This document shows, piece by piece, positions 42,033 through 50,121 of a DNA stretch of 50,350 bases. The notes below the pieces were generated by a model. That model worked only from the letters and a program-made list of their open reading frames with translations, did not search any database and was not told the origin of the DNA. Source of the stretch: Prevotella sp. MGM2 (GTDB lineage: Bacteria > Bacteroidota > Bacteroidia > Bacteroidales > Bacteroidaceae). The stretch's first letter is position 1; each line of letters opens with the position of its first letter. The translations under genes and the position numbers were made by a program. The DNA is taken from positions 1-50,350 of the forward strand of contig NZ_BEWW01000286.1 in the NCBI RefSeq assembly GCF_002933955.1, read 5' to 3'.

Positions 42033-42061
42033 CAAAAGTACGATTTTTTTTGGAAAGCAAA
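42033..42061 (-). promoter_or_regulatory. Promoter of ompH-murI
   Basis: TACTTTTG (42040-42033) with a TTTG (42061-42058) 17 bases upstream. The spacing is slightly shorter than the usual 19-21. The leader would be about 40 bases long. Confidence 0.55.
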
Positions 42062-42133
42062 CAGTTTTTCAGAAAACGAGTGGATGAAGCTTTATGGTTT
42101 CTTTCTTTTGGAGAGGCTGGTGGATTGTTACGG

Positions 42134-42200
42134 TAAAAAGCATTACTTGGAATTTAAATTGTAAGTATTGCTTTTCAAATTCCAAGTAATGCTTTTCTGA
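42134..42200. repeat. Dispersed three-unit palindromic repeat, copy 6
   Basis: A forward unit AAAAGCATTACTTGGAATTT, a reverse variant (AAATTGTAAGTATTGCTTTT) and a reverse unit AAATTCCAAGTAATGCTTTT. The first and third units are exact 20-bp complements. Here the order is forward-reverse-reverse, unlike the other copies. It begins 25 bases after the pdxB stop and may act as its terminator. Confidence 0.9.
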
Positions 42201-42224
42201 AAAGCGATAGGGTTGTTTTTCGGG

Positions 42225-43304
42225 TCATTCGCGCCGGAGCGGATAGTTGCCTCGCAGGCGTTCGAAGTCTTCCGGCCGGGCTTTCAGGGCATCGCTGTCG
42301 CGTCGCGGGTCGTAGCGCCTCAAGTGTCCGATGGTATCGCTGTCGTTGCCTGTGAGGGCCGGCAGGTGGCCTGCCAGTTCGGGATAGTAGGCAAAGCCTG
42401 CCGGCAGCTGGGGCGGCTCTATGAGGAAGTCGGCCTTGACGCCGAAGTGTCGCGCCACGGCCTGCAGCGCCATGCGTGTACCGTTGGCTTTTCCGTCGGC
42501 CGAGTATCCGGCTATGTGGGGGGTGGCCAGAAAGGCGCGGTCGAGCAGGCGGCGGTCAATGTGGGGTTCTCCTTCCCAAGTGTCGATGACGGCTTCCGAC
42601 ACCAGTGCGCGGTCGAGGGCGCGGAGCAGGGCTTCGGTATCGGTCAGTTCGCCGCGGCCGGCATTGATGAGGATAGGTTTGCGCCGCAGCCGGTTGAGGA
42701 AATCCTCGCCGGCCAGATGTAGTGTCGCGTCGGGACCTGTGGTGGTGAGGGGAGTGTGCAGGGTGATGATGTCGGCTTCGGCGGCTACATCGGCCAGAGA
42801 GGCGGTGCATTCTTCGGCCTTGACGGGCAGATGGCTGTGGCGCACGCGGCCTTCGTGTCGCGGCGGGTCGCAGAGCAGGAGGCGTATGCCGCGGCGGCGT
42901 GCCATGAGGGCCACTTGGCTGCCCACGTGGCCGACGCCTACGATGCCCAGGGTGGCGTTCCGGAGGTCTGTGCGGCCTGCGGCCTGGAGCAGGAGCAGAG
43001 ACGACTCCACGTATTGTGCCACGCTGCCGGCGTTGCAGCCCGGGCAGTTGCTCCAGCCTATGCCGGCGTGGCTGAGATAATGGGTGTCAATGTGGTCATG
43101 TCCGATGGTGGCCGTGGCTACAAACCTGACGCTGCTGCCCTCGAGCAGGCGGCGGTCGCAACGGGTGCGGGTGCGGATGATAAGGGCGTCGGCCCGGCGC
43201 ACGTCATCGGCGGTTATGGCGCTGCCGGATAGGTAGACGGTGTTCCCTAGCTTTTCGGCCTGTCCGCGCATAAAAGGTATTTTGTCGTCAATGATAAGGA
43301 GCAT
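42225..43304 (-). CDS. pdxB: 4-phosphoerythronate dehydrogenase
   Basis: 359 residues, D-2-hydroxyacid dehydrogenase fold. The NAD loop GIVGVGHVGSQVALMARRRG and the following LLLCDPPR match PdxB, as do GHDHIDTHYL, NAGRGELTDTEAL and HIAGYSADGKANGTRM, which carry the catalytic Arg and His regions. The C-terminal ending DFERLRGNYPLR is the PdxB-specific tail. It oxidises 4-phosphoerythronate in pyridoxal phosphate synthesis. The start was chosen at MLLIIDDKIP; the longer reading adds 31 residues unlike the family. Confidence 0.93.
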   Translation of the reverse strand: MLLIIDDKIPFMRGQAEKLGNTVYLSGSAITADDVRRADALIIRTRTRCDRRLLEGSSVRFVATATIGHDHIDTHYLSHAGIGWSNCPGCNAGSVAQYVESSLLLLQAAGRTDLRNATLGIVGVGHVGSQVALMARRRGIRLLLCDPPRHEGRVRHSHLPVKAEECTASLADVAAEADIITLHTPLTTTGPDATLHLAGEDFLNRLRRKPILINAGRGELTDTEALLRALDRALVSEAVIDTWEGEPHIDRRLLDRAFLATPHIAGYSADGKANGTRMALQAVARHFGVKADFLIEPPQLPAGFAYYPELAGHLPALTGNDSDTIGHLRRYDPRRDSDALKARPEDFERLRGNYPLRRE

Positions 43305-43337
43305 GGCGGTGAGGGGTGACTGGTTATAAAATGAGGT

Positions 43338-43397
43338 GTGACAAGCGCACGGCGGAGTAGGCCGCCTGACGGTCGGGGCTGTCCGTGCGTTTGTCAC
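43338..43397 (-). other. Long imperfect hairpin between DUF3108 gene and pdxB
   Basis: A 15-base arm (GTGACAAGCGCACGG, 43338-43352) pairs with 43383-43397 with a single mismatch; the loop contains a second stem (43351-43355 with 43363-43367). It lies in the 118-base gap before pdxB. It may be a terminator for the upstream genes or a leader element of pdxB; no strong T-run follows. Confidence 0.55.
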
Positions 43398-43422
43398 CCT
43401 GCTGTCTGAGTGTCTTTTTTTC

Positions 43423-44232
43423 TTATTTTAGTTTGGCCGTTTGCGGATTGCGCAGGCCTGTGGCGCCGCTGAGAAAGGCCTTGGCGGTTCCGAAGTTGAG
43501 GTTGAGGTCGAGGCGCACGGGAATGTGGTTCTTGTCGTCAGTGATGTAGAAGGTCACGACCTCTTTTTCCTTGCCGTTTTCTTTTTCCACAAAGGAGAAT
43601 ACGAGGCAACGGTAGGTGGTGGAGGAATTTTCCATTTTAAACTTCTTCTTTCCGCGGTAGACGATGTTCTGCCACTGGCATGTCCGGCCGTCTGCCATGA
43701 GAAAGGGCATGCGGTGTCCTTCCTTGAAGCCCGAGGGGTCGAACGACCGTGCACGCAGGAGCATGCTGATCATGTCGTAGGCGCAATGCTCGCCCGAGTA
43801 TTTCTTGCTGAGGGGCTTGTCGTTGTTGCGGCGGTAGGTCATTTGTGCCGTGCAGCGGTTGTCGGGATAGAAGTAGGTTACTTCGTTAAGGCGGTAGGTC
43901 TTGCCTTCGAGTGCGGCTTTTTTATAGTAATAGGGCACGAGGTCGAGGCCGCAGTAGGAGGTGAGTGTGTCGCGCATGACGAAGTATTTGTCAGCTTTGC
44001 CGGAACTGCGTGTGATGAGATAAGTTTTGTAGGCGGGCTGGCCTTTCCACTTTGTCTGTGTGGTGTTCATGTAGGCCGTACCGGCTTTCACCCATACGAA
44101 CTTCCAGTTGAAGTAAAGATCATACATCAGTGTCTCGCCGCTCTTGAAAGCGGTGTTTTTCGATGAGCATTGGGCCGATGCGGCCGTGGCCGTGAGCAGG
44201 ATCACAGCCAGGAGAGTGATTAGTTTTTTCAT
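43423..44232 (-). CDS. DUF3108 periplasmic protein
   Basis: 269 residues with a signal peptide (MKKLITLLAVILLTATAASA). The beta-rich sequence, including FKSGETLMYDLYFNWKFVWV and KNHIPVRLDLNLNFGTAKAF, matches DUF3108, a family of secreted proteins near lipid or envelope genes. Function is not established. It is 39 bases after the Ig-like lipoprotein gene and probably part of the same transcript as that gene and the GH3 gene. Confidence 0.8.
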   Translation of the reverse strand: MKKLITLLAVILLTATAASAQCSSKNTAFKSGETLMYDLYFNWKFVWVKAGTAYMNTTQTKWKGQPAYKTYLITRSSGKADKYFVMRDTLTSYCGLDLVPYYYKKAALEGKTYRLNEVTYFYPDNRCTAQMTYRRNNDKPLSKKYSGEHCAYDMISMLLRARSFDPSGFKEGHRMPFLMADGRTCQWQNIVYRGKKKFKMENSSTTYRCLVFSFVEKENGKEKEVVTFYITDDKNHIPVRLDLNLNFGTAKAFLSGATGLRNPQTAKLK

Positions 44233-44271
44233 TGTTTCATCGTTTTTTAAGTGGTGTTGGTGTGAGTGGTT

Positions 44272-46212
44272 TCAGGAGCGTCCCAACTGCCGGTTGCGTT
44301 CGGCGTTGAGGTTGCGCGGCTTTCTTTCTTCATCAGCCTTCTGCTTGGTGATGGCTTCGGGCTTCTGGTGGATGAGGGGCAGCTCTTTCACGTGCCACGT
44401 CTGCTCTATGTCCCAGTTGGCTCTCACTTCAATGGGTGCGGGGAAGTAGTACACCGCTTCGGGCTGCAGTCCTGCGGCATAATCGCCCGTGTCCCAGCAG
44501 CCGTTGAGGTTGCCGTCTACGAAACAGCGCAGGTAGTAGGTGCCCGGTTGCAGGTAGAAGAAGTCCGCCCGGCCGCCTTTGATCCTCACCTGCCGCTCTA
44601 TGTTGCTGTCGCTCTTGAGGAGCTGTACGGTGGTGGTGATGTCGGCTCCCGGCAGGTGGAGGAACAGCGAACCGTAGTCGGCTTCCTTTCCTACGTTGAC
44701 TGCCAGTTTGAATTTGTTGTTGACTTGTCCGGACAGGCCGGTGACAGCGGCCGAATCCACCTCCAGTTCGTATTTCTGTCCGTATCGCCATTCGCCCATT
44801 ACGGTGAGGGCTGTCATTACGCCGGAGGGCCTTTTCAGGCGCATGGGGGCGTCCACCTTTGTCGAGTCGACCAGCAGACGGAGGTGTATTCCGGCGGTGT
44901 CGAGGCGCATAACGGGTTCTTCGAAGGAGAGTCGGATGTTTTCTGCCGGTGTGATGCTGCGCGAGGTGTTGCCTTTGATGTTGAGGAAAACCTGCGGCGG
45001 TGTTTCTTCGGAGTAGTCGCCGCGTTTGTGGCGGCGTTCCAGCGCTTTCTGCCATTTCTCCATGGCTTCGGCCTGTTGCTTGAGGCGGCGCGCCATGGTC
45101 ATTTTAGGCGTTAGCTCCAGTGTGTCGGTGCGCAGTGTGTTGTGTCCCAGCGAGTCGTCGTAGGCTTCGTAGGTGTAGGTCATGCGCAGCGTGTCCACCT
45201 GAGGTATTGACGTGTCGCGCAGCCAATAGGTGAGTGTGTCGTTGCCGGTGTTGGGCTGGTGCAGCAACAGGCTGTCGGCGTTGAAGTTGAGTCCGTGCAC
45301 TTCGGGTGCCTTGGCTGATGGGGCGGTAAAGTAAATGCGGAACCATTCGGGCACGTCGCGTTGGGTTTTCAGGAAGTGGCGCTGTGTGTTCTTTTCGCTG
45401 AAAGCCAGCAGTACGAGGTCGTCGGGGACGTAGCGGGTGTAGTGCACCTGCCGGATGCTGTCGTAGCGCACCGTGTCGCGCCACACGGTGTCGGCCCTTA
45501 CGGCGGGAAAACTGCGGGGTACGACCTTTTCGCCCAGAAAGGCAAGCATTTCGCCTGTGGAGAAGCGGAAGTCGCCGTCCATGTCCTTGAGGGCGAAGAT
45601 GCGGTAGGTGCCCGGCGCCACGCCTTTGATGCGGAAACGGCCGCGGCTGTCGGTCTGTGCCACGCGGTCAAAGGGCTTTTTCGTGAAGGCCGTGTCGGTG
45701 GTGTCGGTGTGCAGGCCTACCAGAATGCCTTTTACCGGTTCCAGATTTTCGGCGGCCAGCACGTTGCCGGCCACCTCCATTGTGTCGAGGCTTTCGCCTG
45801 TTGAAAAGAAGTAGGTGAAGTTGCCCAGCGGATTGCCTTCATTGGCATCGACAATGGCATCGGAGAAGTCGATAGTGTAAGTCGTGTTCTCCCTCAGCGA
45901 GTCGATCAGTTCCACCGTTATGCGCCGGCCCTGCACTTTGATGTCGGGTATCTCTATCTGTGGCGGCGATATCGTTATTTTCTCCTGGGCGTTTTCCACC
46001 TTTATCAGTTCGTCGAAGGTGATGGTCACCTTTTTGTCCTTGGCCATTCGCTGCCCTATGGCCGGCGACATGCTTACGATGCGTGGCGGCGTCTCGTCGT
46101 AGGGACCTCCGTCGGGGCCGCTGCCGGGATTGGCGCAGGCCGTGAGGAGCATTGCAGCGACGAGGATGGCCGCTATGCGTATGGAATGGGATAGGGCTGA
46201 GATGTGGTTCAT
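44272..46212 (-). CDS. Ig-like-domain lipoprotein (Big_5-type)
   Basis: 646 residues. Signal peptide with a lipobox (AAMLLTACANPG; the Cys is the lipid site). An N-terminal Ig-like domain (PPRIVSMSPAIGQRM to IVDANEGNP) of the Big_5 type is followed by carboxypeptidase-regulatory-like and further beta domains, giving a modular outer-membrane-facing lipoprotein. It lacks catalytic motifs I recognise. It starts inside the GH3 stop codon (ATGA overlap) and precedes the DUF3108 gene. Confidence 0.75.
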   Translation of the reverse strand: MNHISALSHSIRIAAILVAAMLLTACANPGSGPDGGPYDETPPRIVSMSPAIGQRMAKDKKVTITFDELIKVENAQEKITISPPQIEIPDIKVQGRRITVELIDSLRENTTYTIDFSDAIVDANEGNPLGNFTYFFSTGESLDTMEVAGNVLAAENLEPVKGILVGLHTDTTDTAFTKKPFDRVAQTDSRGRFRIKGVAPGTYRIFALKDMDGDFRFSTGEMLAFLGEKVVPRSFPAVRADTVWRDTVRYDSIRQVHYTRYVPDDLVLLAFSEKNTQRHFLKTQRDVPEWFRIYFTAPSAKAPEVHGLNFNADSLLLHQPNTGNDTLTYWLRDTSIPQVDTLRMTYTYEAYDDSLGHNTLRTDTLELTPKMTMARRLKQQAEAMEKWQKALERRHKRGDYSEETPPQVFLNIKGNTSRSITPAENIRLSFEEPVMRLDTAGIHLRLLVDSTKVDAPMRLKRPSGVMTALTVMGEWRYGQKYELEVDSAAVTGLSGQVNNKFKLAVNVGKEADYGSLFLHLPGADITTTVQLLKSDSNIERQVRIKGGRADFFYLQPGTYYLRCFVDGNLNGCWDTGDYAAGLQPEAVYYFPAPIEVRANWDIEQTWHVKELPLIHQKPEAITKQKADEERKPRNLNAERNRQLGRS

Positions 46213-47732
46213 GACGGGGAAGAGGCGTTGTTGAGCGCGATGACTTGTTCTATGATGTCGCGGTTGTTGGCCAGCCGCGGCACTTTGTGCTGTCCGCCCA
46301 GCTTACCGCGGCTTTTGAGCCAGTCGTTGAAGAGTCCGCGGCGGGCGGGGATGATTTCGAGCGGCTGCAGGGTGAGGTTCTTGTAGCGTTTGGCCTCATA
46401 GTCCGAGTTGATGGTCTGGAGCGCGTTGTCGAGGCGGCGGGCAAAGTCATCGAGGTCTTGCGGCTCCCGCCCGAATTCCACCACCCATTGGTGGCGGCAC
46501 TTTCCTCCGGCGTCCATAAACACCGGCGCGGCAGTGTATTCCGTCACAACGGCTCCCGTTTCGCGGCAGGCACGTTCCAGTCCCTGCTCGGCGTTGTCTA
46601 CTATTAGTTCTTCGCCAAAGGCGTTGATGAAGCATTTTGTGCGGCCGGATATGACGAATTTGTAGGGCCGCACGGAGGTGAAGCGCACCGTGTCGCCGAT
46701 CTGGTAGCGCCACAGGCCGCAGGAGGTGGAGATGACGATGGCATAGTTGCGTCCTGTTTCCACGCCCCACAGGGGGACGGCTTGCGGCCGTTCCGTTTCC
46801 AGTTCCTCAAGCGGAATGAATTCGTAGAACACGCCGTAGTCGAGCATCAGGAGCATGGCCGTGTCGGCGGGGTCGTCCTGCAGTCCGAAGAAACCTTCCG
46901 AGGCGTTGTAGGTTTCCATGTAGTGCATTCTTTCGGAGCGTATCAGGCGGCGGTATTGCTCGCGGTAGGGCGTGAAGGCTACGCCGCCGTGGAAGAACAC
47001 CTCAAGGTTGGGCCATACTTGCTCAATGGAGTCTTTGCCGGTTATCTCAAGCACGCGGTTGAGCACGGCCATCATCCATGAGGGTACGCCTGATAGGTTC
47101 GTCACGTTTTGACGCGCCGCCATTTGGGCTATGCGGTCGCGCTTTTCCTCAAAGTCGGCGAGCAGGGCTACTTTCTTACCGGGTGTGCGCACGAGGTTGA
47201 CCATCGGGTTGATGTTTTCTATCAGGATGGCGCTCAGGTCGCCCACCAGCGAGTGGGGCAGGTTGTAGTTGGGCGCGTGGCTGCCTCCCAGTATGAGGGC
47301 GCGGCCGTCGAAGAGGCGGCTCCCGGGAGTGTTGCGCAGATAGAGGCTGACGGTGTCCCTGCCGCCGGCGTAATGGGTGTCGTGCAGTCCGTCGCGGCTC
47401 ACGGGTATGAATTTGCTCTTGTCGTTGGTCGTTCCCGACGATTTGGCATACCATCGCACGGCGCCGGGCCAGAGCACGTCGTGTTCGCCGTGGCGCATGC
47501 GGTCAATGTAGCCCTTGAGTTCCTCATAGGTGTTGAGCGGTGTGGCTGCGGCATATTGTTCGTAGTCCTTGGTGGCCGCATAGCCGTGGCGCGCGCCCCA
47601 CTCGGTGTCGGCCGCTGTGGCCAGCAGGCGCGCCAGTACGCCGCGCTGGATTTCCTCAGCGTGGCCGGCATAACGTTCTATGGCCCGTGCGCGGCTCTTG
47701 AAGCCGTGCCGGAGCAAGTTGGTCAGATTCAT
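46209..47732 (-). CDS. GH3 auxin-responsive-promoter family protein
   Basis: 507 residues. The acyl-adenylating fold is indicated by the phosphate loop YAKSSGTTNDKSKFIPVS, GVPSWMMAVLNRVLEIT and TYNASEGFFGLQ, and the C-terminal segment SYPYKFVISGRTKC-like (VRPYKFVISGRTKCFINAFG) typical of GH3. In plants these enzymes conjugate amino acids to acyl groups; bacterial members are common in Bacteroidetes, with a structure known but no settled role. It is first of a three-gene transcript (GH3, lipoprotein, DUF3108) with a consensus promoter at 47765-47795. Confidence 0.88.
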   Translation of the reverse strand: MNLTNLLRHGFKSRARAIERYAGHAEEIQRGVLARLLATAADTEWGARHGYAATKDYEQYAAATPLNTYEELKGYIDRMRHGEHDVLWPGAVRWYAKSSGTTNDKSKFIPVSRDGLHDTHYAGGRDTVSLYLRNTPGSRLFDGRALILGGSHAPNYNLPHSLVGDLSAILIENINPMVNLVRTPGKKVALLADFEEKRDRIAQMAARQNVTNLSGVPSWMMAVLNRVLEITGKDSIEQVWPNLEVFFHGGVAFTPYREQYRRLIRSERMHYMETYNASEGFFGLQDDPADTAMLLMLDYGVFYEFIPLEELETERPQAVPLWGVETGRNYAIVISTSCGLWRYQIGDTVRFTSVRPYKFVISGRTKCFINAFGEELIVDNAEQGLERACRETGAVVTEYTAAPVFMDAGGKCRHQWVVEFGREPQDLDDFARRLDNALQTINSDYEAKRYKNLTLQPLEIIPARRGLFNDWLKSRGKLGGQHKVPRLANNRDIIEQVIALNNASSPS

Positions 47733-47764
47733 GTCCGTACCTCTTTTTTTATCCTTATAAGGGG

Positions 47765-47795
47765 CAAAGTTAGTGCAAGGCGTGAGAATGGCAAA
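47765..47795 (-). promoter_or_regulatory. Promoter of the GH3 operon
   Basis: TTTG (47795-47792), a 19-base gap and TAACTTTG (47772-47765) on the minus strand form an exact consensus promoter. It gives a leader of about 28 bases before the ATG at 47732. Confidence 0.8.
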
Positions 47796-47938
47796 GCAAA
47801 AATGCAGTTTTTAGGTTTTTATACTGTGAGGATGGCCCCGTCTCCGCCCCCTCCGGTTAAGGGCAAGGAAAAGGCCGTTCAAGCACCGGGAGAGGGCATC
47901 TTGTACGGCCGGATGATGATGGACTGTCTGCCATGGAG

Positions 47939-48205
47939 CTATTTGGAGAGGATGTATAAAATTATGAAAGACAGGCAGAATATGCTTTGGTTGATGATTC
48001 GCCGGTAGAGTTTTTTCTTCAGGGAAGGGACCGCTCGTTTCCTGATGTGGAACAGAAGAAGCATGCAGAGCAGGAACGACATCGCCACTCCTGCGCCACT
48101 GATATCGGTGAAAATCGCTTTGCCGCTCCACCAGCCGATGTGCAGTGTTATGAAGCAGATGCTGTTGAGCAAGGCCAATATGTCGAGTTTGTTTTCGAGG
48201 TCCAT
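47939..48205 (-). CDS. Small membrane protein, unknown function
   Basis: 88 residues with three hydrophobic segments (ILALLNSICFITLHIGWWSG, AGVAMSFLLCMLLLFHI, INQSIFCLSFIILYILS) and a basic loop RKRAVPSLKKKLYRR. Family not recognised. It lies 10 bases after the 160-residue gene, so the two are probably one unit; a paired small-protein/membrane-protein system (for example a toxin or bacteriocin and its protector) is one possibility but not shown. Confidence 0.5.
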   Translation of the reverse strand: MDLENKLDILALLNSICFITLHIGWWSGKAIFTDISGAGVAMSFLLCMLLLFHIRKRAVPSLKKKLYRRIINQSIFCLSFIILYILSK

Positions 48206-48215
48206 AGTGTTTTAA

Positions 48216-48698
48216 TTAACCATAGAAACAGTCATAGAAATCAGCTACCATTAATACTACACCTATATATCCAAGGTATCTTTTCCCGATGGCTATAATG
48301 GCTTTTCTAAGTGTTGTAGCTGTAAGTATGCCATTTACGGAAAGTTCCTTTATTTGTGAAACTCCGATAGCAAATCCTAGGCAATTTCTTAGTCTTTTTG
48401 TGTCAACAGATTGTGTGCTAATTGTTGAGGGTTGGGTACTATCATTTTTGTCTAATATATCTATATGATATAATAAAAAAGACAAAGATGCGAGTTCTTC
48501 TTCGTTTAAGTTTTTAATGAACTCTTTATCTTCGTTAGAGGATGATATATCATGGTCTAACTGTAGAATTATTTGATTTTGAATGGTTTTACCATCTGTT
48601 ATTAATGGTTGCAAAATTTTTTTACAGGCAAATTCTGTATCTGAATTTGATCTGGAATTTATGTTCAATTGAATTAAATTCTTTACTGATTTTTGCAA
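48216..48698 (-). CDS. Hypothetical protein in an AT-rich two-gene unit
   Basis: 160 residues, not recognised. The N-terminal two thirds is polar (KNLIQLNINSRSNSDTEFA, DHDISSSNEDKEFIKNLNEE), and the C-terminus is hydrophobic and Gly-rich (KAIIAIGKRYLGYIGVVLMV). It is far more AT-rich than the genes to its left, suggesting recent transfer. The next gene (88-residue membrane protein) follows by 10 bases. Confidence 0.5.
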   Translation of the reverse strand: MQKSVKNLIQLNINSRSNSDTEFACKKILQPLITDGKTIQNQIILQLDHDISSSNEDKEFIKNLNEEELASLSFLLYHIDILDKNDSTQPSTISTQSVDTKRLRNCLGFAIGVSQIKELSVNGILTATTLRKAIIAIGKRYLGYIGVVLMVADFYDCFYG

Positions 48699-48854
48699 AT
48701 GTGTTTGTTGATAGTGAACTTTTAATTTCTAATTATGGGCATGAAAACGAAGCGTACAACAATATGAAGAACGTTTGAATGTGTAAACCTTTGATAATTC
48801 GGTAAGTAGGTGAGGGTGGTGGGGTAGAGGACAGGAAAACGAAACGCACAAAAG

Positions 48855-48946
48855 GTTTAAGTTAGTTTAGTTTTGCTTTAAGAACGAGGGCAAAGTGTTT
48901 AAGCAGGTGTTTAATGCGGCTTTGCATCAGGTTTAATTTGCTTTAA
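48855..48946. repeat. Helically phased TTTAA motif array
   Basis: Seven copies of [G/C]TTTA[A/G] start at 48855, 48865, 48876, 48897, 48909, 48931 and 48941. The steps (10, 11, 21, 12, 22, 10) are close to multiples of the DNA helical turn. This is expected for a protein-binding or bent-DNA array. Confidence 0.45.
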
Positions 48947-49240
48947 TCGCATGGGCGGTCAGATGGCTTTTTGGGGCTTTCTGGCCGCTTTCTTTTGTCT
49001 GGTGAGTACACCACTACAAACGAGCAATAACGGCGTGAAATGGGGCTTTTAGCCGTATCTCCTGTTGTTTTTGGGGCGTTGGGGAGGGTAGGGTAGTGGC
49101 GAGGCAGCAAAGCGGAAAAATACCCTTTAACGGGCGTTTTATCACCAGTTAAAGGGACTTTTGGAAATGGTAGAATTGAGGTGTAAATGGTCGGGTAGGG
49201 TAGGAGGTAAAACGGTACGTTTCGTTTGAAAAAACGAGGT

Positions 49241-49275
49241 TGGGGTGTCAGATGGGGTGTCAGTTGGGGTGTCTG
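49241..49275. repeat. Three tandem 12-bp repeats
   Basis: TGGGGTGTCAGA, TGGGGTGTCAGT and a partial TGGGGTGTCTG lie head to tail. If the minus-strand frame here were coding, they would give a Thr-Pro-x-x peptide repeat. Confidence 0.7.
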
Positions 49276-49528
49276 CGTGTATGGTGAATACTCCCCCAAA
49301 AGAGCAAAAACGACTATATAAAAGCGGCTTTTTCGTGAAAATCTACCCCTTTAATTCCTTTTTGTATATAGGAAAAATAGCGGCTATAATCTATTTAAGT
49401 TGTTGATTATAACCGTTTAAGGCGTATTTTCCCCTCGAAAAAATGAAAAAACAGCATGATTCCTAAGAAAGTACCCATATATGGGGCATATAAAGGGGCA
49501 TATCAGCGGCGCAAGATATTTATCACTG

Positions 49529-49963
49529 TTATCCGACATTTGCAACGCCAGAAGTCGGGACATCCGAGGCATTTTTTCCCTTTCCCCGTTCAAGTTGAGA
49601 AACTCGTTCTTTTAACCGCCCAATTTCTTCTGCTTGCTGTACAATCTGTGCGTCTTTTTTTTGAATAAATACATCGAATTGTTGCAATATAGGAGCAAGC
49701 CTGTCATTGTCAGAAACAAGTACAGGTGCATTTATATCTAAATTGCTTACGCGCATGTGTCCTATTCCCGTGAGTAACCACATTGCATTTACATCGAGAG
49801 TTCTCACTATTTTTTCAAGAACATCAGCCTTTGGCATGATGCCTTTGATATAACCACGTATATTTCCCTCACTTATGCCTATTTTATTGGCAAATACAGT
49901 GTTTTTGCCATCTCCATATTCTTGGACTAATGCCCCTATCCTATCGTGAATTGTTTCGTCCAT
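49529..49963 (-). CDS. Phage/element-type helix-turn-helix regulator
   Basis: 144 residues. N-terminal XRE-like HTH (about 1-60: DRIGALVQEYGDGKNTVFAN, KIGISEGNIRGYIKGIMP), then a linker and a C-terminal coiled coil (QQAEEIGRLKERVSQLERG). This layout is common for repressors of Bacteroides phages and integrative elements. The start was chosen at MDETIHDR, where the HTH begins; an upstream Met adds 22 residues that run over the operator. It is divergent from the gene at 50122, with a palindromic site between. Confidence 0.75.
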   Translation of the reverse strand: MDETIHDRIGALVQEYGDGKNTVFANKIGISEGNIRGYIKGIMPKADVLEKIVRTLDVNAMWLLTGIGHMRVSNLDINAPVLVSDNDRLAPILQQFDVFIQKKDAQIVQQAEEIGRLKERVSQLERGKGKNASDVPTSGVANVG

Positions 49964-49988
49964 ACATGTATAATTTATAGAAAATCGA

Positions 49989-50025
49989 AATTTCTCACGC
50001 ATTTTATTTGTATATTCGTGAGAAA
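49989..50025. promoter_or_regulatory. Palindromic operator between divergent genes
   Basis: ATTTCTCACG (49989-49998) and its exact complement CGTGAGAAAT (50016-50025) are separated by 17 bases. The right half-site lies between the -33 and -7 boxes of the rightward promoter, as expected for a repressor site. The regulator at 49529-49963 is the obvious candidate to bind it. Confidence 0.65.
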
Positions 50026-50036
50026 TCACGATATTT
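50006..50036 (+). promoter_or_regulatory. Rightward promoter at the element edge
   Basis: TTTG (50006-50009), a 19-base gap and GATATTTG (50029-50036), one mismatch from TAnnTTTG. Transcription would start near 50041 toward the gene at 50122. Confidence 0.55.
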
Positions 50037-50121
50037 GCAGCGTGAAACTTATAACACAGCCGCCAAAGGTACGAAAAAAAGCCGAGGCGGCAGAATGTTA
50101 AACCCTAAAAGTAAAAGGACA

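Larger units (their letters stand above)
48779..49528. other. 750-base gap, G- and T-rich, no convincing gene
   Basis: Contains a phased array of TTTAA motifs (48855-48946), an inverted repeat CCCTTTAAC/GTTAAAGGG (49123-49131 and 49148-49156) and three tandem 12-bp repeats (49241-49275). A 118-codon Pro-rich reading frame on the minus strand (48943-49299) cannot be told from chance. The composition differs from the rest of the window, fitting the edge of an acquired element. Confidence 0.5.

Noticed and set aside
48943-49299. 118-codon Pro/Thr-rich frame on the minus strand
   Set aside because: The tandem 12-bp repeats give TPxL peptide repeats, but there is no domain, no promoter and the composition is odd. 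Kept only as a note in the gap entry.
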